The notes under the pieces were generated by a model, which worked only from the letters and a program-made list of their open reading frames with translations, made no database searches and had not been told where the DNA came from. Position numbers and translations under genes: made by a program. A stretch of DNA of 57,449 nucleotides, taken from the NCBI GenBank assembly GCA_938092135.1, contig CALLJL010000017.1, forward strand, positions 126,259-183,707, given 5' to 3'. Source of the DNA: an uncultured bacterium (GTDB lineage Bacteria > Acidobacteriota > Aminicenantia > Aminicenantales > CALLJL01). Shown piece by piece: positions 52,912-57,449 of the stretch (its first letter is position 1; every line of letters begins with the position of its first letter).

Positions 52912-54387
52912 ATGTCAAAGGATCGAATTGATGAATTCATTAGCCGGTGGGGCTTTTTAGCTGCGGCTATAGGTATGGCTGTTGGCACAGGGAATATATG
53001 GCGTTTTCCTCGAATGGTCGCTCTCTATGGAGGAGGGGCTTATATCTTAATTTACATTTTAGCTTTATTTCTTTGGTCGGCTCCGCTATTAATGAGCGAA
53101 ATGGCCATGGGCCGAACTGTTCGCCTTGGTCCAATCGGTAGCTTCCGTGATTTTGTTGATCGTCGGTCTACTTGGATGGGAGCCTGGATGGTAGCTGTGT
53201 GCCTACTTATAACTTTTTATTATGCTGTCGTCACGGGCTGGTGTCTTAAATATACCCTTTTGGCTTTCCAAGGGGCTTTCAAACCTGGAGTCGATACCCA
53301 GGCTCTCTGGAATAAATTCCTTCATTCTCCCTGGGAAAACCTTTTTTATCAATTTATTGCCATTTTTGTTACAGGCCTAATTTTATACAAGGGAATAAAA
53401 GGAGGGGTCGAAAAAGTTACTAAAGTAATGGTCCCAGCTCTCTTCATCTTTCTTTTAATCGCCGCACTTAGAGCAATCACTCTTAGTGGAGCTCGTCTTG
53501 GTTTAGAATATATTTTTATCCCCGATTGGAGCAAGCTTAAAGATCCGGCTACATGGCTTCAAGCCTTCACTCAATCTGCCTGGTCAACCGGCGCCGGCTG
53601 GGGCCTGATGCTTACCTATTCTGTTTATGTTAAGAAAAAAGAGGATATTTCGCAAAATTGCCTTATAGTTGGCTTCGGTGACCAGACTGCGGCTCTTTTA
53701 GCAGCTATGGCGGTCATTCCAACCATTTTTGCCCTTTTGCCCTCTCCTGAAGCTGCCCAAGAAGTTATGGCCGGGAGTAATACCGGCTTGACCTTTATTT
53801 CTCTGGCCGGTCTTTTCCCCCGCATGCCTGGAGGGACCATTATCGCTCCCATTTTCTTTTTGGCCATGGTTTTTGCTGCTTTAAGTTCTCTCATTGCTCA
53901 GGTTGAGGTGGGCATAAGAACCTTGATTGACTTCGGTTCAGACCGGAAGAAAAGTACTATTTTGATGACGACGGCTTGTTTTTTACTCGGCATACCTTCA
54001 GCCATCTTTCCCGATTTTCTTAATAATCAAGACTGGGTTTGGGGTTTAGCCCTTTTAGTCAGCGGCTTCTTTACAATTTTGGCTATCCGTCGCTTCAACC
54101 CAGAAAGGGTGCGTCAAGAAATCCTTAATCCCTGTGGCGATATTAAAATAGGCCGCTGGTGGTCAATAATTATTTCTTATGTGGCCCCGGCAATTTTTAT
54201 CGTCCTTACCACCTGGTGGTTTTATGTGGCCATTTCCTCAAACCCCAGAACCTGGTGGAATCCCTTTTCCGTGGCTACAGCTGGAACAATCATATTTCAA
54301 TGGCTTGTTCTCTTAGTCCTTTTAATTGCTTCCAATAACTTCCTTGCTAGCAAGACTGTCATTTCATCTGAGGAGATCAAAAGATGA
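52912..54387 (+). CDS. Sodium-dependent amino-acid transporter (NSS/SNF family)
   Basis: 491 residues, about 11-12 helices. The Na+/substrate-binding helix 1 motif reads GFLAAAIGMAVGTGNIWRFPRMVALYGGGAYIL, the hallmark of LeuT-type transporters, and YYAVVTGWCLKY is the helix 3 signature. Helix 8 contains AALSSLIAQVEVGIRTLID. It imports an amino acid with Na+. Its stop overlaps the start of a 33-residue membrane peptide, a pairing known from MetP-MetS-type systems. Confidence 0.92.
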   Translation: MSKDRIDEFISRWGFLAAAIGMAVGTGNIWRFPRMVALYGGGAYILIYILALFLWSAPLLMSEMAMGRTVRLGPIGSFRDFVDRRSTWMGAWMVAVCLLITFYYAVVTGWCLKYTLLAFQGAFKPGVDTQALWNKFLHSPWENLFYQFIAIFVTGLILYKGIKGGVEKVTKVMVPALFIFLLIAALRAITLSGARLGLEYIFIPDWSKLKDPATWLQAFTQSAWSTGAGWGLMLTYSVYVKKKEDISQNCLIVGFGDQTAALLAAMAVIPTIFALLPSPEAAQEVMAGSNTGLTFISLAGLFPRMPGGTIIAPIFFLAMVFAALSSLIAQVEVGIRTLIDFGSDRKKSTILMTTACFLLGIPSAIFPDFLNNQDWVWGLALLVSGFFTILAIRRFNPERVRQEILNPCGDIKIGRWWSIIISYVAPAIFIVLTTWWFYVAISSNPRTWWNPFSVATAGTIIFQWLVLLVLLIASNNFLASKTVISSEEIKR

Positions 54388-54485
54388 AACTAATCATTTG
54401 GATGATCATCATTCTCGGTATTAATTTTGGAGGCTTTATTTTTCTAATTCTCAAAGCGATGAAGAGAAAATTACCTAATAATTAA
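54384..54485 (+). CDS. MetS-type small subunit of the NSS transporter
   Basis: 33 residues, MKLIIWMIIILGINFGGFIF followed by a short cationic tail LILKAMKRKLPNN. It has one membrane helix with the C-terminus positively charged, and it overlaps the transporter stop by 4 bases (ATGA) with AGGAG upstream. Small one-helix partners encoded straight after NSS genes are known (MetS with MetP in Corynebacterium), and this fits in size, position and topology. Similarity at sequence level is too short to prove the family. Confidence 0.75.
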   Translation: MKLIIWMIIILGINFGGFIFLILKAMKRKLPNN

Positions 54486-54614
54486 TAATGCTTATCAAGT
54501 TGGCAAAAGGAAATTGTGGAAGAATAAGATTATCTGGAGCAAAAATAAGAAATTCTTGGCAATATCAAGGAAAAGAAAGAATAATCCTGCATGTTCTGAT
54601 CTTAGAGGAAAAGT

Positions 54615-54636
54615 TTATTCTAAGAGAATAAGTTTT
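54615..54636 (+). terminator. Possible weak terminator after the NSS operon
   Basis: TTATTCT (54615-54621), loop AAG, AGAATAA (54625-54631), then GTTTTC. The stem is 7 bp and has little GC, so it would be a poor intrinsic terminator; it is listed because nothing better separates the transporter pair from the M14 gene. Confidence 0.3.
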
Positions 54637-54722
54637 CTATTGATTTTTGGCTTTAAAAAAAATATTTTTTATTTTCAATGTTAAGGAAAGAATTTAAGCT
54701 CTAAAATCAAAAGGAGGCAAAA

Positions 54723-57449
54723 ATGAGCAGAATTCGCCATCTATTTTTAAGTCCTGAGATGGCCAAAAAAATTCTAAGTATTTTTTTGATCTCGACCGTT
54801 GTGTTTATAGCCAATAGAGGGCTAGTCCGCCCCGCCTTTTCTCAGCAAAAAATCCATGAAGAGTATACCAAGAAAATCAGGGAAGCTACAACCGATCCTC
54901 ATTTTTCCACTAAATATGTGAATTATCTACCCTACGCACCTGGAATACCCACCCCCCTTGAAGTACTGGGCCGGATCGCCGGAGCTCCTGATGTCCTCAG
55001 TTACACCCATGAAATTTATAATTACATGCGCGAATTGGCCAAGGCTTCACCCTGTGTTGAAGTCTTTACCGTAGGTAAAACCGAAGAGGGACGCGATTGG
55101 ATTGTGGTTGTCATATCTGATGAACAAACAATAAAAAACCTGGATAAATATAAGGAGATAAATGCCAAATTAGCCGATCCGAGAAAAATAAAGGATGAAG
55201 AAGCCCAGCTATTAATTAAGCAGGCCAAACCTATTTATTGGGCCACTGGCGGTTTGCACTCGGGGGAAACAGGTGCCCCGGAGATGCTCATGGAGCTTGC
55301 CTATCGTCTGGCCGTTGATGAATCTCCCTTTATCAAAGCTATTCGAGACAACTGCATTGTTCTAATTACGCCTGTTCTTGAACCAGATGGCCGCGATAAA
55401 TATGTCGATATTGCGATGGCCAGAAGAAAAGACCCAAAAGCCAATTATCCTACCAGGCTGATTTATTGGGGAAAATATGTCGCCCATGATAATAACCGGG
55501 ATTACATTGCTCAGGCCCTGGCTTTATCCCGCTATACAACTAAGGTCTTTTTCGATTTTCATCCCCAAGTCTTCCATGATCTCCATGAATCCATCTCCCA
55601 CCTTTACGTTTCCACTGGAACAGGTCCCTATAATGCCTGGCTCGATCCTATCGTCATCGATGAATGGCATATTCTTGCTTATCAAGAAATTAATGAACTT
55701 ACAAAAGAAGGTGTCCCCGGCGTCTGGACCCATGGCTTTTACGATGGCTGGGCTCCCAATTACCTCTTTTACGTCGCTAATGGTCATAATGCCATCGGTC
55801 GATTTTATGAGACTCAAGGAGCCGGCGATGGCTCTACCCGGGTAATAACAGCCAGCGAAACACGAGATTGGTATCGACCCAATCCTCCCCTTCGTCAGAC
55901 CCTTTGGTCTATTAGAAATAATGTCAATCTCCAGCAAAGTGCTCTCTTAGTTGCCATGAATTATGTCGCCACTCATAAAGAAAAATTTATGGAAAATTTT
56001 TATTTGAAAAGCAAACGAGCTGTGGCCAAAGCTTATAATGAAGGCCCAGCCGCCTATATTTTTCCCGCTGACGATCAAAGGCCGGGTCAACAGGCCCGCC
56101 TGCTTCGCCTTTTGCAACAACAGGGAATTGAAATCCATCAGGCCTCTAAACCTTTCAAGATCAAAGATAAGGAATATCCTGCTGGAAGTTATATTGTCCG
56201 CATGGATCAACCCTATTCACGAATGGCTGATATGCTTTTGGACCGACAGTATTTTAATGTTAATGACCCGCGTCCCTATGACGATGTTGGCTGGACCCTC
56301 GGGCCGCTTTTCAACGTGAAAACAGAAAGAATTGAAGATGTCTCCATTCTCTCTGTGCCTATGAAGCTTATTGAGGGAGAAATTAAAGCTCCAGGAGGAA
56401 TAATCAAACTTGGTTCCGGTCAAGTTCAAGCTTATATCATCAATCATAATGCCGACAATCAGCTTGTCACCTTCCGCTTCGCCTTAAAGGACATCAAAAT
56501 GCATATTGCTGAAAAAGCCTTTGAACTCGAAGGGAAGAAATTCAATGCCGGATCTTTTATCATTAAAAAATCTGAAAACTCAGGCGATATAACCGCTCGA
56601 CTCGACTCAGCCGGAAAAGAATATGGAGTTAACATTTTCGCCTCAGCCACCTTGCCTAATGTTCCAACTCATGAATCAATTCTGCCTCGCGTCGCCTTAA
56701 TGCATACCTGGCAAAATACTCAGACAGAGGGTTGGGTAAGAATCGCTCTCGATGAATTGAAAATCCCCTATGATTACATCTCAGTTCACACAGTTAGGGA
56801 TACAGCTCGACTTAAAGATAAATGGGATGTAATCATTTTCGGACCTTCTTTGGCCGATGCTCTGAGCCTTGTTCAGGGTGTGACCGGCGATCGCCCCATA
56901 CCCTGGAAAAAATCAGATTTAACTCCAAATATTGGCGTTCAGGATTCAACCGATGATATTCGGGGTGGTCTGGAACTCGAAGGAATTCTCCATTTGCGGG
57001 AATTTCTTAAGGAGGGCGGAGTTTTCATCACCTTAACCAATAGCTGTTCCCTGCCTATTCACTTCGGACTGGCTCAAGGGGTGAATATCAGACAGACCCA
57101 GAATCTCTGGGCTCGAGGCAGCATTTACAAAGCTGAGGTGGTCGATAAGTCAAGTCCCATTGTTTATGGTTATGATGACACCCTCGCAGTTTATTTCAAC
57201 CAAAGCCCAGTTTTAACAATTGGCGGCTTCGGCGGCCGAGGTCTAGGAATGCCTGGAGGTCCATTTGGTCCCCAAGTAACGGGAAGGCCTTCTGGACGAG
57301 GAGGAATTAATGACCCTGATATTCCCCAGGGAAGGCCTAGAGATTTAGGCCAGAAGACCATCGAAGAGTGGCGGAAGAAACAGCAACCGCAGCCGGCTGA
57401 AGCCAGAGGCGAGGAATTTCCTTTTGCCATGGGCATGCCCAGAGTAAGA
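54723..57449 (+). CDS. Large exported M14 family zinc carboxypeptidase (3' partial)
   Basis: The frame is open from the ATG at 54723 (behind AAAGGAGG) to the window end, 909 residues so far. Signal peptide at about 15-40 (ILSIFLISTVVFIANRGLV...AFSQ). The M14 domain spans about 75-400: zinc pair His179/Glu182 in GGLHSGETGAPEML, TPVLEPDGRDKY, then FFDFHPQVFHDLHES as the region for the third ligand. Residues ~430-760 look like a beta-rich accessory region, then a GATase-like segment (DVIIFGPSLADAL...LREFLKEGGVFITL) and a Gly/Pro/Arg-rich stretch near 845-880. Such long M14 proteins occur in peptide-using Bacteroidetes, Acidobacteria and Aminicenantes. Confidence 0.85.
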   Translation, partial: MSRIRHLFLSPEMAKKILSIFLISTVVFIANRGLVRPAFSQQKIHEEYTKKIREATTDPHFSTKYVNYLPYAPGIPTPLEVLGRIAGAPDVLSYTHEIYNYMRELAKASPCVEVFTVGKTEEGRDWIVVVISDEQTIKNLDKYKEINAKLADPRKIKDEEAQLLIKQAKPIYWATGGLHSGETGAPEMLMELAYRLAVDESPFIKAIRDNCIVLITPVLEPDGRDKYVDIAMARRKDPKANYPTRLIYWGKYVAHDNNRDYIAQALALSRYTTKVFFDFHPQVFHDLHESISHLYVSTGTGPYNAWLDPIVIDEWHILAYQEINELTKEGVPGVWTHGFYDGWAPNYLFYVANGHNAIGRFYETQGAGDGSTRVITASETRDWYRPNPPLRQTLWSIRNNVNLQQSALLVAMNYVATHKEKFMENFYLKSKRAVAKAYNEGPAAYIFPADDQRPGQQARLLRLLQQQGIEIHQASKPFKIKDKEYPAGSYIVRMDQPYSRMADMLLDRQYFNVNDPRPYDDVGWTLGPLFNVKTERIEDVSILSVPMKLIEGEIKAPGGIIKLGSGQVQAYIINHNADNQLVTFRFALKDIKMHIAEKAFELEGKKFNAGSFIIKKSENSGDITARLDSAGKEYGVNIFASATLPNVPTHESILPRVALMHTWQNTQTEGWVRIALDELKIPYDYISVHTVRDTARLKDKWDVIIFGPSLADALSLVQGVTGDRPIPWKKSDLTPNIGVQDSTDDIRGGLELEGILHLREFLKEGGVFITLTNSCSLPIHFGLAQGVNIRQTQNLWARGSIYKAEVVDKSSPIVYGYDDTLAVYFNQSPVLTIGGFGGRGLGMPGGPFGPQVTGRPSGRGGINDPDIPQGRPRDLGQKTIEEWRKKQQPQPAEARGEEFPFAMGMPRVR

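Overview
The window reads as chromosomal DNA of an anaerobic, free-living bacterium of moderate to low GC. The mix of genes (two-subunit GcvP, alpha/beta GlyRS, a tricorn-type S41 protease, M24 and M14 exopeptidases, TldD/TldE, GldA/F/G plus DUF4340, a soluble-type fumarate reductase, Na+-driven symporters) would suit an Aminicenantes-like or other Acidobacteriota-related lineage. That placement is inference from gene content; there is no rRNA or marker phylogeny here. No CRISPR array, phage block, intact insertion sequence or rRNA was seen.

Layout. (1) 3-3600: end of a redox operon in which an AsrA/HydB-like Fe-S protein (cut by the window edge), an FAD/NAD reductase, a 2Fe-2S/4Fe-4S protein and a fumarate-reductase-type flavoprotein are contiguous; no membrane anchor is encoded. 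(2) 3917-9429: a compact signalling cassette of a REC protein with a dead GGDEF domain, a hybrid histidine kinase, a REC-GGDEF cyclase, a free HPt protein and a PilZ protein. (3) 16750 down to 9426, minus strand: gcvT-gcvH-gcvPA-gcvPB-glyQ-glyS, linking glycine breakdown with glycine charging. (4) 16910-24614: argS from a leaderless-type promoter, a Gld-like ABC exporter set, and an unusual DHH-like protein. (5) 26991 down to 24656, minus: serS (also leaderless-type), two tRNA-Ser genes (UGA and GCU anticodons, CCA encoded) and a DNA alkyl repair methyltransferase. (6) 27205-31012: LPG-synthase-like membrane protein with TldD and TldE in an overlapping operon. (7) 30978-40394, mostly minus: nitroreductase, Tat-exported DUF362 protein, MFS transporter, adenosine-specific kinase, a 608-bp gap with a GC-richer folded element, tricorn-like protease and M24 peptidase. 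(8) 40592-46948: small secreted protein, cysteine hydrolase, OYE-type reductase, bacterioferritin, a decayed zinc-peptidase gene, an ARPP-1 protein and an XRE/ImmA-type regulator. (9) 47092-57449: Na+/solute symporter divergent from a xylulokinase, a glutamine synthetase with an insertion in its active-site loop, an NSS transporter with a 33-residue partner peptide, and the start of a large M14 carboxypeptidase.

Together the genes suggest a peptide- and amino-acid-using anaerobe: exported peptidases, Na+-coupled uptake, glycine cleavage and disposal of electrons to fumarate from NAD(P)H. The observations I rate highest are the folded element at 35072-35176 (two mutually exclusive helices, one making an H-type pseudoknot), the anchorless fumarate reductase operon, the DHH-like protein with its motifs in permuted order, and the second-messenger cassette in which a dead GGDEF keeps its c-di-GMP inhibitory site.
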